64,000 nt of DNA from JAICXG01 sp036825615 (GCA_036825615.1 DAISXY010000017.1:29035-93034); one strand, 5' to 3'; shown: positions 25,392 through 34,666, numbered from the stretch's first letter. The notes: generated by a model not told the origin, from the sequence alone. Made by a program: numbers and translations.

Positions 25392-26284
25392 AAACAGCCG
25401 TGATCGAGGCGCCGCCGGTAGCGATCGAACGCGGTTGGACCATGGCCGACCTCGCCGAACTGGTGAAGGCTCGGCTGACCTTTCTGGTTTTGATCACAAC
25501 CGCGGTCGGTTTTTATGCCGGCTGGAAAGGCCCGTTGGATTTCGTTGCGCTGCTCCACGCCGTCTTCGGAACCGCGCTCGCCGCCGGCGGCGCCGCCGCC
25601 CTCAATCAATGGTGGGAGCATAAATACGATGCGATCATGATTCGCACCCGCGGCCGGCCGATTCCCGCCGGCCGCATGACGCCGCGTGAAGGCCTGATCG
25701 TCGGCGCCCTCCTGAGTTTGGGCGGTGTGCTTTACCTGGCCATGGTGGTTAACCTGATCAGCACCTTGCTCGCTGCGGCAACGATTGCGATTTATGTTTT
25801 CGCCTACACGCCGCTGAAGCGAATCAGCACCGTCAACACCCTCGTCGGCGCGATCCCCGGCGCGCTCCCGCCGTTGATTGGCTGGGCCGCTGCGCGCAAC
25901 GATCTCGCCCTGCCGGCCTGGACTCTTTTCGCCATCCTCTTTTTCTGGCAATTGCCACACTTCTTTTCCATCGGCTGGATCTACCGCGAGGATTATGCGC
26001 GGGCCGGTTTTGTCATGCTCTCCGGGCGCGACTGCGAAGGCGAACGCAGCGGGGGGCAGACGGTCCTGTTTACCTTCCTCCTCCTCATTGCGAGCAGCAC
26101 GCCGGTTTGGTTTGGAATCGCGCGCCTCATCTATCTGCCGGTGGCGTTGTCGTTAGGCGCGATCTTTCTTCTTCTCGCTTTTCGTTTCCAGAAATGCCGC
26201 ACTCTGCCCCGCGCTCGTCAGGTATTTCTCGCTTCCATCATTTACCTGCCATTGTTGCTCGGCGCTCTGGTCCTGGCGAAATGA
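25388..26284 (+). CDS. ctaB: Protoheme IX farnesyltransferase (heme O synthase)
   Basis: Attaches a farnesyl group to heme B. The 298-residue UbiA-family membrane protein has the first aspartate-rich site in ALNQWWEHKYDAIMIRTRGRP (near residue 75, the diagnostic part being DAIMIRTRGRP) and the second loop with YTPLKRIS. About seven to nine helices are visible. It is translationally coupled to ctaA before it and to the Sco gene after it by four-base overlaps. Confidence 0.94.
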   Translation: MKTAVIEAPPVAIERGWTMADLAELVKARLTFLVLITTAVGFYAGWKGPLDFVALLHAVFGTALAAGGAAALNQWWEHKYDAIMIRTRGRPIPAGRMTPREGLIVGALLSLGGVLYLAMVVNLISTLLAAATIAIYVFAYTPLKRISTVNTLVGAIPGALPPLIGWAAARNDLALPAWTLFAILFFWQLPHFFSIGWIYREDYARAGFVMLSGRDCEGERSGGQTVLFTFLLLIASSTPVWFGIARLIYLPVALSLGAIFLLLAFRFQKCRTLPRARQVFLASIIYLPLLLGALVLAK

Positions 26285-26955
26285 CGAGTGCACCTTCGGC
26301 TGTCGCACCAGCCCAGCCGCTCCATTCCTGGAGATCGCTCGCCTGGAAGGCGATGATGTTACTCACTCCCCTGCTAATCCTCGCCGGGCTCCTTCTCCTT
26401 CGCCAGGCGCAAGTGGCCCGGCTCTCAAGTCATAGCTTACCTAACGATGGCCTCGTGCCGCCCTTTCAGTTGGTCGACCAGAACGGCCAGTCCTTCGGCA
26501 CGGAACAGCTCAAGGGAAAAATCTGGATTGCGGATTTCGTTTACACCACCTGCCCTGGTCCCTGCCCAATCATTAGCAGCCGTCTGAGTGAGACGCAGAA
26601 GCCGCTGCGGGAAACGGATGTGAAGCTGGTTTCCTTTAGCGTTGATCCGCGACATGATACGCCCACGGTCCTGCGGACGTACGCGAACAAACTCGACGCC
26701 CAGGCCGGGCGCTGGACATTTCTCACTGGGGAGAAGGACACGATTTATCGTCTGCTGCGCGATGGTTTTAAACTGGCGACCGTGGATGGCGGCACGGACG
26801 GACCGATCCATAGCACGCACTTCGTCCTGGTCGATCGCAAGGGGGTTATTCGAGGTTACTACAATGCCATGGACGCCGATGTCATTACGCGTCTGCTCGC
26901 AGACACTCACCACCTGCTAAAGGAACAGCCGCCGGCAAACCAGGCAGGTTCCTGA
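26281..26955 (+). CDS. Sco1/SenC copper chaperone
   Basis: Membrane-tethered thioredoxin-fold protein that delivers copper to CuA. The 224-residue protein has one N-terminal helix (about 22-41), the copper site TTCPGPCP (Cys91, Cys95), and the third ligand His180 in STHFVLVD. It ends the oxidase operon. The next gene is convergent, eight bases away. A variant motif ACCTAACGA lies at 26439. Confidence 0.92.
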   Translation: MTSAPSAVAPAQPLHSWRSLAWKAMMLLTPLLILAGLLLLRQAQVARLSSHSLPNDGLVPPFQLVDQNGQSFGTEQLKGKIWIADFVYTTCPGPCPIISSRLSETQKPLRETDVKLVSFSVDPRHDTPTVLRTYANKLDAQAGRWTFLTGEKDTIYRLLRDGFKLATVDGGTDGPIHSTHFVLVDRKGVIRGYYNAMDADVITRLLADTHHLLKEQPPANQAGS

Positions 26956-26962
26956 GGCCGCC

Positions 26963-27571
26963 TTACAGATTCTGCCAGGTATACAAACTTCTGTGAAAAA
27001 GTTGCCGTAACTCTGGATAATCCTTCTGCCGGCAACTGAGTTTGAAACAGATCGACTCCGGCTTGCGATCGAGAAAGAGCTGGTAGGAGGCAAATTTCTC
27101 CCCGAATGCCACATAGCTCAGCTCAACCAGAAAGGTTTGTTTTTCGTTGATCAGGAGCGGATTTAACTGTTGTGATTCAAGCTTGACCTCCCGGCTGCCT
27201 TCAGGCAGGGACGCGATCGCCTGTTCCAGCAGTCGGGTTTGAGTGTCTGCGCCCGTCAAATCAACCGCACCCGGGCTCAGCTTGCTAATCTTCACGCTGG
27301 CTTGGGACACGCCTGGGGGCTGCAAGTCAAGATGGTCATGGTCACCGGAATAGCGCCAGCCGCGTGGCAGTTGGTAGGTGGCCTTTACACTGGCGCCATT
27401 CTGGAAAGCGAGCTGCGCCATCTCCATCCCCTCCAGCTCATAGGTGTCCGTCTGCGGGGAAAGATCGAGTCCGGCCTGCAGGCGCCCTCCTGCCGCAACC
27501 GAGAGTAACCCGAGACTCAAAAGCAAGAGCGAGCGATACGTCCTCCGCTGAATTATTGCGCCAGAAACCAT
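26963..27571 (-). CDS. Hypothetical exported protein at the end of the prepilin-like cassette
   Basis: A 202-residue protein with a signal sequence (about residues 12-33). The mature part is beta-rich (ASVKATYQLPRGWRYSGD, KQTFLVELSYVAFGEKFASY) with two cysteines near the C-terminus (ICFKLSCRQ). Its start overlaps the end of the preceding gene by 19 bases, so it belongs to the same four-gene unit. I do not recognise it. Confidence 0.6.
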   Translation of the reverse strand: MVSGAIIQRRTYRSLLLLSLGLLSVAAGGRLQAGLDLSPQTDTYELEGMEMAQLAFQNGASVKATYQLPRGWRYSGDHDHLDLQPPGVSQASVKISKLSPGAVDLTGADTQTRLLEQAIASLPEGSREVKLESQQLNPLLINEKQTFLVELSYVAFGEKFASYQLFLDRKPESICFKLSCRQKDYPELRQLFHRSLYTWQNL

Positions 27572-29352
27572 CTTCCTTTGGTGTAACTGTAAACCGCCAG
27601 CGTTCCCGGCGGCGTGTAGACTTGCAGGTTGGTGTCAAAATACCATTGCCGGTTTGGCGGGTTATAGACATTCGACAGTCCCCAGCGGCCAATCGACTGC
27701 CGGCTTTGATAAAGCTCAACCATCGATCCGTAGTAAGTCAGGCTTTTTCCACTCCAGTTTTCGAGAAACCGGGGAAAGTTCTCGGCCCCACCGCTGTAGT
27801 AGTTATTGGCGCTCGGCACGATGCCGGAAACGATCGCCGTGTTCACGGTCGTGTTACTGGCAGTTCGATAACTCAGGCTCCTCGTCGAGTTGCTATCGAG
27901 CCAGGCATTGGAAAGAATATTAACCGCATCGCCGATGACCGCGCAGGGCTTGCGGGTGTAGCCGGCTACCTGTGGCTGACTGTAGTTACCCGAGTTAGAG
28001 GGCGGATTGCCGCCCGTGTTGTAATCGCCCTGAATGTAAATCGGGTTCTGGCTCGCGACCGTAACCCCGTTGTCGGGCAGGGTCGCGCCATTCTTCAAAC
28101 GGATTCCGCGCTTCGGTGTCCCGCCGGTGGTGTTTGCGCTGGTGTCGCTGATATAGATGATGTTGTTAAAGGGCGAAAGGGTGCCATCGCGAATCTTGGC
28201 ATTTACGACCCCCATATCCAGGGTTGCGAGCCGGACCGAAGCGGCTTCGCGGTTATCCTGGATCGACTGATTTGTTGTAATTGCACTCGAGAATACAGAA
28301 TAGATTGCGCCTCCAATCCCTGGGCTGCCCGGTCCGAGCGTGTTGCCGCTCTGGTCCTTAATCGTGACCACGTTGTTGGTGTCGATGAGAATCTTCACCC
28401 CAGCCTGATCGTAATAACGTTTGCCCGCCAGCGGATCACTGTAGCCGGTCACCGGCGGCTCAATCAGCTCGTGGTAACTGTCGTTATTAGGGTTGCTGTC
28501 TGTCGACGAAAAGATCCGGCTCGCGTCGAGCCCGAACGGCTGGTGCGCGACATCGAACGCCGGCGGCAGGTTGGCAGGATAGTTCGGGCTCGTCGGCGTT
28601 TCCGGGGCGCTGCCGTTCGGAGAACGGGAGTCGCCCGGCGCGAACCCGACGATCCAGTCGGTCGCATAGGTCACTTTGCTTTGAAAGGTTAGCAGATTAT
28701 GACCGGTATAAAGTGTTCCATTCGTATGCACCCAACCGTTGACATACATCGGAGCACCGGGATGAATTTCCAGGAGGTCGACATAGAAAATCGCCCAGTT
28801 CCACGGCGACAATTGGTCCTTTTGCAAAACGCGGCGGACTTTGGCGGTCACTTTGCTTCCGAGCACCGGCAGGGTTACATCCGCCTGCGCAAGATAGTTA
28901 TAGGTTACTGTGACTGGGGACTGACCAACGGCCGGGATGAGTGGATTGCCGGCCGCGATTGGATTCATCTGCGGATCGACCGCTATGACGCTGTAATTTG
29001 AGACGGTGGGAACCTGGGCTTGCGTGAAATCAGCCGCTCCGCGTTGCGCGGTGAAATTTGTCACAAACGGGAATTGGTCCTGGGTCGGCAGCGGAATGTT
29101 GGCGAACGAAGCCGTATCCAGCGCTGCGTCAGTATTGCCGCGGCAGATTTCTCGCCAATTGGAGAAGGCGTAATCCAGCACGCCGTCGCCGATAGTAATG
29201 GCATTTTGTAAGCCATCGGTTCTTTGCACCTGATGGCGCAGGCCGGTGGTGTATTCCATGGCGACCAGCGCAGTCACAGCGAGGGTTGCGATGACCGAAA
29301 GGACCACAATCAAGGCGGTGCCGCGCGACGATAAGGTGACTTGCGTTTTCAT
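27553..29352 (-). CDS. Large prepilin-like or PilX-like protein
   Basis: A 599-residue protein with a short basic N-terminus, then RGTALIVVLSVIATLAVTAL, a hydrophobic helix of the kind seen in PilX or GspK-type minor pilins that lack the usual Gly-Phe cleavage site. The rest is a large extracellular domain rich in Asn, Ser, Thr and Pro with beta strands. It probably sits at the tip of a pilus or pseudopilus. Size and context resemble protein A of the Verru_Chthon cassettes, though that match is unverified. It overlaps both neighbours. Confidence 0.6.
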   Translation of the reverse strand: MKTQVTLSSRGTALIVVLSVIATLAVTALVAMEYTTGLRHQVQRTDGLQNAITIGDGVLDYAFSNWREICRGNTDAALDTASFANIPLPTQDQFPFVTNFTAQRGAADFTQAQVPTVSNYSVIAVDPQMNPIAAGNPLIPAVGQSPVTVTYNYLAQADVTLPVLGSKVTAKVRRVLQKDQLSPWNWAIFYVDLLEIHPGAPMYVNGWVHTNGTLYTGHNLLTFQSKVTYATDWIVGFAPGDSRSPNGSAPETPTSPNYPANLPPAFDVAHQPFGLDASRIFSSTDSNPNNDSYHELIEPPVTGYSDPLAGKRYYDQAGVKILIDTNNVVTIKDQSGNTLGPGSPGIGGAIYSVFSSAITTNQSIQDNREAASVRLATLDMGVVNAKIRDGTLSPFNNIIYISDTSANTTGGTPKRGIRLKNGATLPDNGVTVASQNPIYIQGDYNTGGNPPSNSGNYSQPQVAGYTRKPCAVIGDAVNILSNAWLDSNSTRSLSYRTASNTTVNTAIVSGIVPSANNYYSGGAENFPRFLENWSGKSLTYYGSMVELYQSRQSIGRWGLSNVYNPPNRQWYFDTNLQVYTPPGTLAVYSYTKGRWFLAQ

Positions 29353-30167
29353 TGGTAGGTTGTGAGTCTGGCCCGGGTGGGGACCTGGCCGTTGAGCAGG
29401 ATATTGGCGGACTTGAACCCACGGTTCGAGGTCCGGCTATCGGCCGTGGAAAGATCGATCGCGGCGACAAAGCGATAGTAAGGAGAACCTCCCGGGGTAC
29501 TCGGAATGGAAAAGGGCGTTGGGCTGGTAATATCAAGGACTGTAAGTGAATTGCGCTGGGTTGGTCCGCGCCACTGAAGGACGCCGTTTTTCACGGCATA
29601 GGAACAGCGGTCGGTGATAAAGCAGGAGATATTGTAGTAAGTGGGCGAACCGGTCCCCTGGATTGCCACCCCAATCGGGCCGGCGAGCGTCAGGTTATAT
29701 TTGCCGCCGCCCGCACTTGCGACCGTAGTTATGTCCTGTTCAATTCCGTGGCTTTCGACGATCAGCCTCTCGCCCGCCTTTGGGATAGGATCGTTGGCCG
29801 TGACCTGGATCTGGACGACAGATGAAGTAGCGGTTGCATCGGCCGAAATTTTGTAAGGTCCACCCGCCCAGAGCTGGAAGGTGATTCCGGCCGCGGCTGT
29901 GCCCGGGGGCGGGTTGGAGAGCGGCACGCCGTCGCTATCTGTGAGTGCCGGAAGAGAGACCGCGGCGTGAATATCCTGGACAAGCTGTAACATTGCGACC
30001 CTGGCCTGCTGGTGGGCCGTATTGACGGCGGAATTCTTCGCGCCGAGGACAAGGCCGAGGTTGAGCATGGAGTAGATCGCGAGCCCGACGCTCCCGACCA
30101 AGCCAAGCGCGATGCTTAACTCCAGCAAGGTTGTCCCACCTTTCGCTTCTTTTCTCGTGAGTTTCAT
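29349..30167 (-). CDS. Prepilin-like protein
   Basis: A 272-residue protein with a type IV prepilin-like leader: basic MKLTRKEAKG, then GTTLLELSIALGLVGSVGLA with the conserved Glu at position five after the cleavage glycine. The remainder is beta-rich with a cysteine pair (SCFITDRCSY) that might form a disulfide. Four-base overlaps (ATGA) join it to genes on both sides. It is expected to be cleaved by a PilD-type peptidase, which is not encoded in this window. Confidence 0.7.
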   Translation of the reverse strand: MKLTRKEAKGGTTLLELSIALGLVGSVGLAIYSMLNLGLVLGAKNSAVNTAHQQARVAMLQLVQDIHAAVSLPALTDSDGVPLSNPPPGTAAAGITFQLWAGGPYKISADATATSSVVQIQVTANDPIPKAGERLIVESHGIEQDITTVASAGGGKYNLTLAGPIGVAIQGTGSPTYYNISCFITDRCSYAVKNGVLQWRGPTQRNSLTVLDITSPTPFSIPSTPGGSPYYRFVAAIDLSTADSRTSNRGFKSANILLNGQVPTRARLTTYQ

Positions 30168-30670
30168 ATGTCGGAAGCGCGCAGGGTACTGCGCGTGACC
30201 GAGTAGCTCTTGTTTCGATAGGTATAGGTGATGCGCACATCCGCGCGATAAAGCGGCAGGGTGATGCCATTGAGCACCGGGCTCATGTCGGTCACGGTCG
30301 TGGTCAGGGTACCGGAGACAATTGTGCCGGTGGTCGGTTCCTTGTAGACGGAGACATTGTTAGTCACGTGGGTGCCGAGAACGAGTTCCGGCGGAATTTG
30401 CGGCGTGCCGTCGGAGTTGGTCTTCTGCGGGTTAAACGGGCCGTCGGAAAGAATCAGGTCAATCTGGTTTTGCACGGCCGCCGCCGCGCCGGTGCTGTTG
30501 CGGGTCACGCTGGCCGATTCGTTGAGACTGCTCATGGTCATGACAAAGGTGGTCATGCTGATGGCAATGACGGCGATCGCGACCGCGGCCTCCGTGAGGG
30601 TGAAGCCGGCCTGGGAAAGGGAGGCCGGTTCAGAGCGTAAAGGGGTCCTCACTCCTATTGAAAAGAGCAA
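30164..30670 (-). CDS. Prepilin-like protein (PilV-like)
   Basis: A 168-residue protein with the textbook prepilin motif QAGFTLTEAAVAIAVIAISM: Gly-Phe cleavage, Glu5, and a hydrophobic helix. It is the first gene of the cassette and probably a minor pilin. A shorter start would remove up to 12 residues of the leader. The layout small, medium, large prepilin is like Verru_Chthon cassettes B, C or D, and A. That family link is inference from layout. Confidence 0.75.
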   Translation of the reverse strand: MLFSIGVRTPLRSEPASLSQAGFTLTEAAVAIAVIAISMTTFVMTMSSLNESASVTRNSTGAAAAVQNQIDLILSDGPFNPQKTNSDGTPQIPPELVLGTHVTNNVSVYKEPTTGTIVSGTLTTTVTDMSPVLNGITLPLYRADVRITYTYRNKSYSVTRSTLRASDI

Positions 30671-30765
30671 GCCACATGCCGGAAGTTATAATTTCCATAA
30701 TACGAAACCAGCCCCGGAGGCGATTACGGGGCGGTTCGGCCACCGCGCCTGAAAGGGTCACGCCC

Positions 30766-31662
30766 TCAAGGCTGCTCGCTGCCCGGAGGAGGGAAGTCTT
30801 CCTCCGCCACCAGGCGGAGATAGTCGCGATATTCGCCCTTGGGACGCTGGTCGATCAGCCGGGTGATTTGCGCGCGATCAATGAAGCCGGCGCGCAACGC
30901 CACCTCTTCGAGACAGGCCACCTTCAGGCCCTGCCGGTGTTCTATGGTGGCGATGTAATTGCCGGCCTCGAGCAGGCTGGCTTGCGTGCCGGTGTCGAGC
31001 CAGGCCATGCCTCGACCAAGGAGCCGCACATGGAGCGCTTTTTGGCGGAGATAAAGGAGGTTGAGATCAGTGATCTCCAGTTCGCCACGGCCAGATGGGC
31101 GCAAGCTTTTGCAGTATTCGATCACGCGCCGATCGTAAACATACAGCCCCGGCACCGCATACTGGCTCTTCGGCCGTTTCGGTTTTTCTACGAGGCTGAC
31201 CGCGCGTCCATCCGGTCCGAACTCAACCACTCCGTAACGCTCCGGGTCGCGCACCTGGTAACCGAAAATGCAGGCGCCTTCTTTCAGCGCGAGCGCTTCG
31301 CGGAAGAAGTCGAGATTGCCGTAGAAGATATTGTCGCCAAGGATGAGCGCGACTCCGTCGTCACCGATGAACTTTTCTCCGATGAGAAAAGCCTGGGCGA
31401 TCCCTTTCGGCTCGGGCTGTTCGGCGTATTCCAGGTGAATCCCGAGGTGCGAGCCATCGCCAAGAAAATCGCGCAGCATCGGCAGATCCTTCGGGGTCGA
31501 GATAATGAGGATCTCGCGCAAGCCGCCGAGCATGAGTGTCGCCAACGGATAGCAAATCATCGGCTTGTCATAAACCGGCAGGAGCTGCTTGCAGACGATC
31601 TGGGTGAGCGGGTAGAGACGCGTACCGGCGCCACCGGCGAGGACGATTGCCTTCTTTCTCAC
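30766..31662 (-). CDS. rmlA: Glucose-1-phosphate thymidylyltransferase
   Basis: Makes dTDP-glucose, the first step to dTDP-rhamnose. The 298-residue protein has the nucleotide-binding loop AIVLAGGAGTRLYPLT, then KQLLPVYDKPMICYPL, ALILGDNIFYG, and the catalytic-site motif EKPKRPKS followed by GLYVYD. Length and motifs fit RmlA well. It starts with GTG at 31660-31662 overlapping the glycosyltransferase stop by four bases. No rmlB, rmlC or rmlD is in the window. Confidence 0.93.
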   Translation of the reverse strand: MRKKAIVLAGGAGTRLYPLTQIVCKQLLPVYDKPMICYPLATLMLGGLREILIISTPKDLPMLRDFLGDGSHLGIHLEYAEQPEPKGIAQAFLIGEKFIGDDGVALILGDNIFYGNLDFFREALALKEGACIFGYQVRDPERYGVVEFGPDGRAVSLVEKPKRPKSQYAVPGLYVYDRRVIEYCKSLRPSGRGELEITDLNLLYLRQKALHVRLLGRGMAWLDTGTQASLLEAGNYIATIEHRQGLKVACLEEVALRAGFIDRAQITRLIDQRPKGEYRDYLRLVAEEDFPPPGSEQP

Positions 31663-33593
31663 GGGCGCGTCCAGCCGACCAGTTGCTGCGACCATTCCTG
31701 CCAAAAGGCCCGCCCGCCCCGCCATTCGATTTTGGCTTTGCGGGTCAGCCAGGGGCCAATGTCGTTCACCGATGGCTTCTCCAGGGTTTGATCAAACAGG
31801 AAGCCGCTTCCGCGCCGAGCAAGCAATTCACGGTCGTTGCTGCGGCCACCAATGCATTGATCGAGCGCCTCGCGAATCAACCCTTCACTCAGGACCGGGT
31901 TCGGCTCAATTGCGACACTGATGCTTAGATCGAGCAGACGTCTCAGATAAAGCACCGTCAAAAGGGTGCGAGAACTGGTCGCGTGCACATGAGCGATGTT
32001 GTGCGGGCGAAAGAGTCTGCGCAAGATCAGAGCCGTGCGCGCCTGGGCAAGGAAGAGTGCGGAGGAAGGCCGCTCGGGCTGGTTCGCCCACATCGCTTCC
32101 AACTCACGCACGAGCGGCTGGTGTGACAACCACTCGGCTTCGATCACCATTGGATCAGGCAAATAAGTAAACGAAGTCGTCAGGTCGCTCGTCTTCTCGG
32201 TCAGCGCGGATTCATCCGGCGGGTGCAAGATAAAGACGACGTGCGGCACCTTATTGCGGTCGAGCGCTCGCAGTTCCATCTCAAGAAAAGGGAGCGATTC
32301 ATCCGGCCAGCGATCAACCAGGTAAGCGGTCTGCTTTTCTGCCGCAATCTGCACCGCCCGGCCGTGAGCTTTCGCGGGCACGGCCGAGATTTTCTCAACC
32401 AACAGTCGATGCAGCGGCTCGATGGTTTTTGTGATGCTGAAATCGGTTTCCATCCGATGCCGGCCGGCGTCGCCGAGGCGCGTGCGCAGGGCAGGATCGC
32501 GCACCAGTTTGTCGAGCGCATGAGCGAATTCCTCCCAGTCGTTGGGCGGAACGAGCGCACCAGTCAGGCCATCGATCACCAGCTCAGGAATCCCCGCGAT
32601 CGTGGTTGAGACCACCGGCTTGGCGCAGGCCATTGCTTCCATGATCACGGTGGGAAAAACGTCACTCGCGCCGGCGGCGTCGACCACGCTGGCGAGCGCG
32701 AAAATGTCGCAGCCGCGCAATTTCGCATACACCTCCGCCTGCGAAAGCGAGCCGCAAAGTTCAACCCGGCGTTTGAGCCCGAGCTGCGCGACCGTGGTCT
32801 CAAGCTTTTCGCGCAGCGGACCGTCGCCTGCGATCTGACACCGAAAATCAAAATTTCTCCGGTCCAGCTCCGCACAAGCTTCAAGCAGAATCTCAAAGCC
32901 CTTGAAGGGAACGAGCCGGCCGACGCTCAGGATCCTCACCGGACCCGGAGGCCGTTCCCCCGCCGGCGGCGCGGGCAAATTGGCCAGATCAATCCCGTTG
33001 TAGACGCGGTGAATTTTGTCGGCGGCTTCCGGGCAACGCTGCCGGAGCAGGGCGCGACTGTAGTCGGTCTCGACCGCCACGAACTCCGCGCTCATGCAGA
33101 TCTCGCGCAGCAATTCGTCGTGCCCGAGGTCGGACATGAAATCCTGCCCGTGCGCCGTGACGCTAAACGGAATGCCCGACATTTCCTTGAGAAAGATCGC
33201 GGTATGCGCAGCGCGATTGGCAAAATGGACATGAAAATGCGTGATGCCGTGTCGCGCGAATAGCTCCGCGAAATAGCAGGCGTTGCGGGCCCGGAGCGGC
33301 GCTTTGAAATCCGGACCATAACGGCGCTGATGCCGCTCGATCAGGATTTCCGGCCAGCGCCCGGTCCGCCGCATTTTCCTTTCCCAGAGGCGCAGGATCG
33401 GCGCGGGCGGAGCATAGAAAACTGGCGAACGGAAGCGGGAAAAATGCTCATGCCTGAGGCTGGTGAGCGGGGCATGAACCGACCCGATCAGTAGCTCGTA
33501 ACCGCGCCGCTCCAGCTCGAGCATTTCCATGTCGCAGAAGGTCTGCGAAACGACCGGGTAGCGGGAATAAAGATAAGCAAGTTGCATGGGCAT
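31659..33593 (-). CDS. Family 4 glycosyltransferase with an extra Rossmann-like domain
   Basis: A 644-residue protein. Residues 1-400 are a complete GT4 enzyme: N-domain YLYSRYPVVSQTFCDMEM with HVHFANRAAHTA, and a C-domain with RILSVGRLVPFKGFE and the FPTVIMEAMACAKPVV donor site. Residues about 430-640 resemble a second N-domain (YLVDRWPDESLPFLEMELRAL and AHVHATSSRTLLTVLYL) with no second donor-binding domain. The enzyme probably builds an exopolysaccharide or O-antigen. It is coupled to rmlA by a four-base overlap. Confidence 0.85.
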   Translation of the reverse strand: MPMQLAYLYSRYPVVSQTFCDMEMLELERRGYELLIGSVHAPLTSLRHEHFSRFRSPVFYAPPAPILRLWERKMRRTGRWPEILIERHQRRYGPDFKAPLRARNACYFAELFARHGITHFHVHFANRAAHTAIFLKEMSGIPFSVTAHGQDFMSDLGHDELLREICMSAEFVAVETDYSRALLRQRCPEAADKIHRVYNGIDLANLPAPPAGERPPGPVRILSVGRLVPFKGFEILLEACAELDRRNFDFRCQIAGDGPLREKLETTVAQLGLKRRVELCGSLSQAEVYAKLRGCDIFALASVVDAAGASDVFPTVIMEAMACAKPVVSTTIAGIPELVIDGLTGALVPPNDWEEFAHALDKLVRDPALRTRLGDAGRHRMETDFSITKTIEPLHRLLVEKISAVPAKAHGRAVQIAAEKQTAYLVDRWPDESLPFLEMELRALDRNKVPHVVFILHPPDESALTEKTSDLTTSFTYLPDPMVIEAEWLSHQPLVRELEAMWANQPERPSSALFLAQARTALILRRLFRPHNIAHVHATSSRTLLTVLYLRRLLDLSISVAIEPNPVLSEGLIREALDQCIGGRSNDRELLARRGSGFLFDQTLEKPSVNDIGPWLTRKAKIEWRGGRAFWQEWSQQLVGWTRP

Positions 33594-33693
33594 GAAGCGA
33601 TGTGCCGCCGTTGTATCGGGAGCAGGAAAAACGCCGCCCGTGTGGGCTTAGGACGCTAGTGCAAGGGAACTCTCTTCGCCGGCGCTTCCAGTC

Positions 33694-34005
33694 TCACGAG
33701 ATCTCCTTGCCTGGGTCCATCTCGTAATCCAAGGCGAGGCATTCGGAGGTCTTCGGCTTGATCACCTCCTCGACGAATTTGATGTAGATCGGGTCCTCGC
33801 GAAAGATCGCCTGCTTGTCCATCGACTCGAAATCGATCGCGATGAAAAAAGGCCACGGCACTTTCGGGTCGACGCGCCGGCCACACTTGATGCTGAGCAC
33901 TTCATCGATTTTCAAGAGCTGCATGCGCGCCTTCATCATCATCTCCTCCGTTTCCTCCGGGGTCACGCCCGGCTTGAGCTTGTAGAGTCCGATGTGATGA
34001 ACCAT
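33694..34005 (-). CDS. Dabb-family (stress-responsive alpha/beta barrel) protein
   Basis: A 103-residue cytosolic protein started at the ATG at 34003-34005. It begins VHHIGLYKLKPGVTPEE, the standard first strand of Dabb domains, then a helix and FFIAIDFESMDKQAIFREDP. These form dimeric barrels; some are plant stress proteins or polyketide cyclases, and the bacterial role is usually unknown. This is the second Dabb gene in the window; the other is a lipoprotein at 2908. Confidence 0.82.
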   Translation of the reverse strand: MVHHIGLYKLKPGVTPEETEEMMMKARMQLLKIDEVLSIKCGRRVDPKVPWPFFIAIDFESMDKQAIFREDPIYIKFVEEVIKPKTSECLALDYEMDPGKEIS

Positions 34006-34133
34006 GAGCGGATAGCTATTAGGCGGGAGCCGCAGGTGGCGCAAGCAAGAATCGGTAACCACGAAACGGTGCAAAAAACATCCGCACCTGATTCGCAGAT
34101 CTTGCGCCGCGCGACGCCAATTTCCTAATCCAA

Positions 34134-34165
34134 GTCATCCTGAGCGAAGCCGAAGGATCCCGTAG
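34134..34165. repeat. Single arm of the TCATCCTGAGCG repeat family
   Basis: GTCATCCTGAGCGAAGCC followed by GAAGGATCCCGTAG. It is related to the arms at 5284 and 12069. No inverted partner is evident nearby. It lies in a 250-base gap between nuoA and the Dabb gene. Confidence 0.6.
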
Positions 34166-34257
34166 AGCAACCGCTACGCTGGCAGCTCCCAAACTGCCCC
34201 AAAGTGCTCCCGGATAGTCCGCCCGATCCGTCGGCTGCGCCTGGAATGAGAACAGCG

Positions 34258-34629
34258 CTATTTCTTCCAGTCGAATGCGCCTTTCTTCAAGGCGTAAACA
34301 TAGCCGACCATCAGGATCGAGACGAAGCTCAGCATGCTCCAGAAAATTACCTGCCCATGCGCGATCGCTTCGCGATAAACCACCGCCCAGGGGTACATGT
34401 AAACAATCTCGAGATCGAAGAGGATGAAGAGCATCGCCACGAGATAAAACTTCACGCTGAAGCGCGGCTGGCCTTCGCCTTGCGGCACCATCCCGCACTC
34501 GTAGGCGGAATCCTTTGTCCGGGTCCGAAGACCCGATTTGCCGAGCAGCACACTCAGGACCAGCGCGCCGACGGCAAAGCCGATCGCGATTGCCGCCTGG
34601 AGCAGAATGGGAATGTATTCGCGAATCAT
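34258..34629 (-). CDS. nuoA: NADH-quinone oxidoreductase subunit A
   Basis: Membrane subunit of respiratory complex I. The 123-residue protein from the ATG at 34627-34629 has three helices and the conserved YECGMVPQGEGQPRFSVKFYL loop (short form YECGMVP) with FDLEIVYMYPWAV. Length is normal. It stands alone: no nuoB or other complex I gene follows, whereas nuoA usually heads an operon. Either the rest lies elsewhere or the operon was broken. Confidence 0.92.
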   Translation of the reverse strand: MIREYIPILLQAAIAIGFAVGALVLSVLLGKSGLRTRTKDSAYECGMVPQGEGQPRFSVKFYLVAMLFILFDLEIVYMYPWAVVYREAIAHGQVIFWSMLSFVSILMVGYVYALKKGAFDWKK

Positions 34630-34666
34630 ACCGTCGCCGCCACGGCGCAACGGCATCTCCGGCGAC

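Noticed and set aside
27364..28692. A 442-codon plus-strand frame across the large prepilin-like gene
   Set aside because: Overlaps the minus-strand cassette with coupled starts and stops; translation has no recognisable features.
30658..31791. A 377-codon plus-strand frame opposite rmlA
   Set aside because: Antisense to the well-supported rmlA gene, without any recognisable domain.
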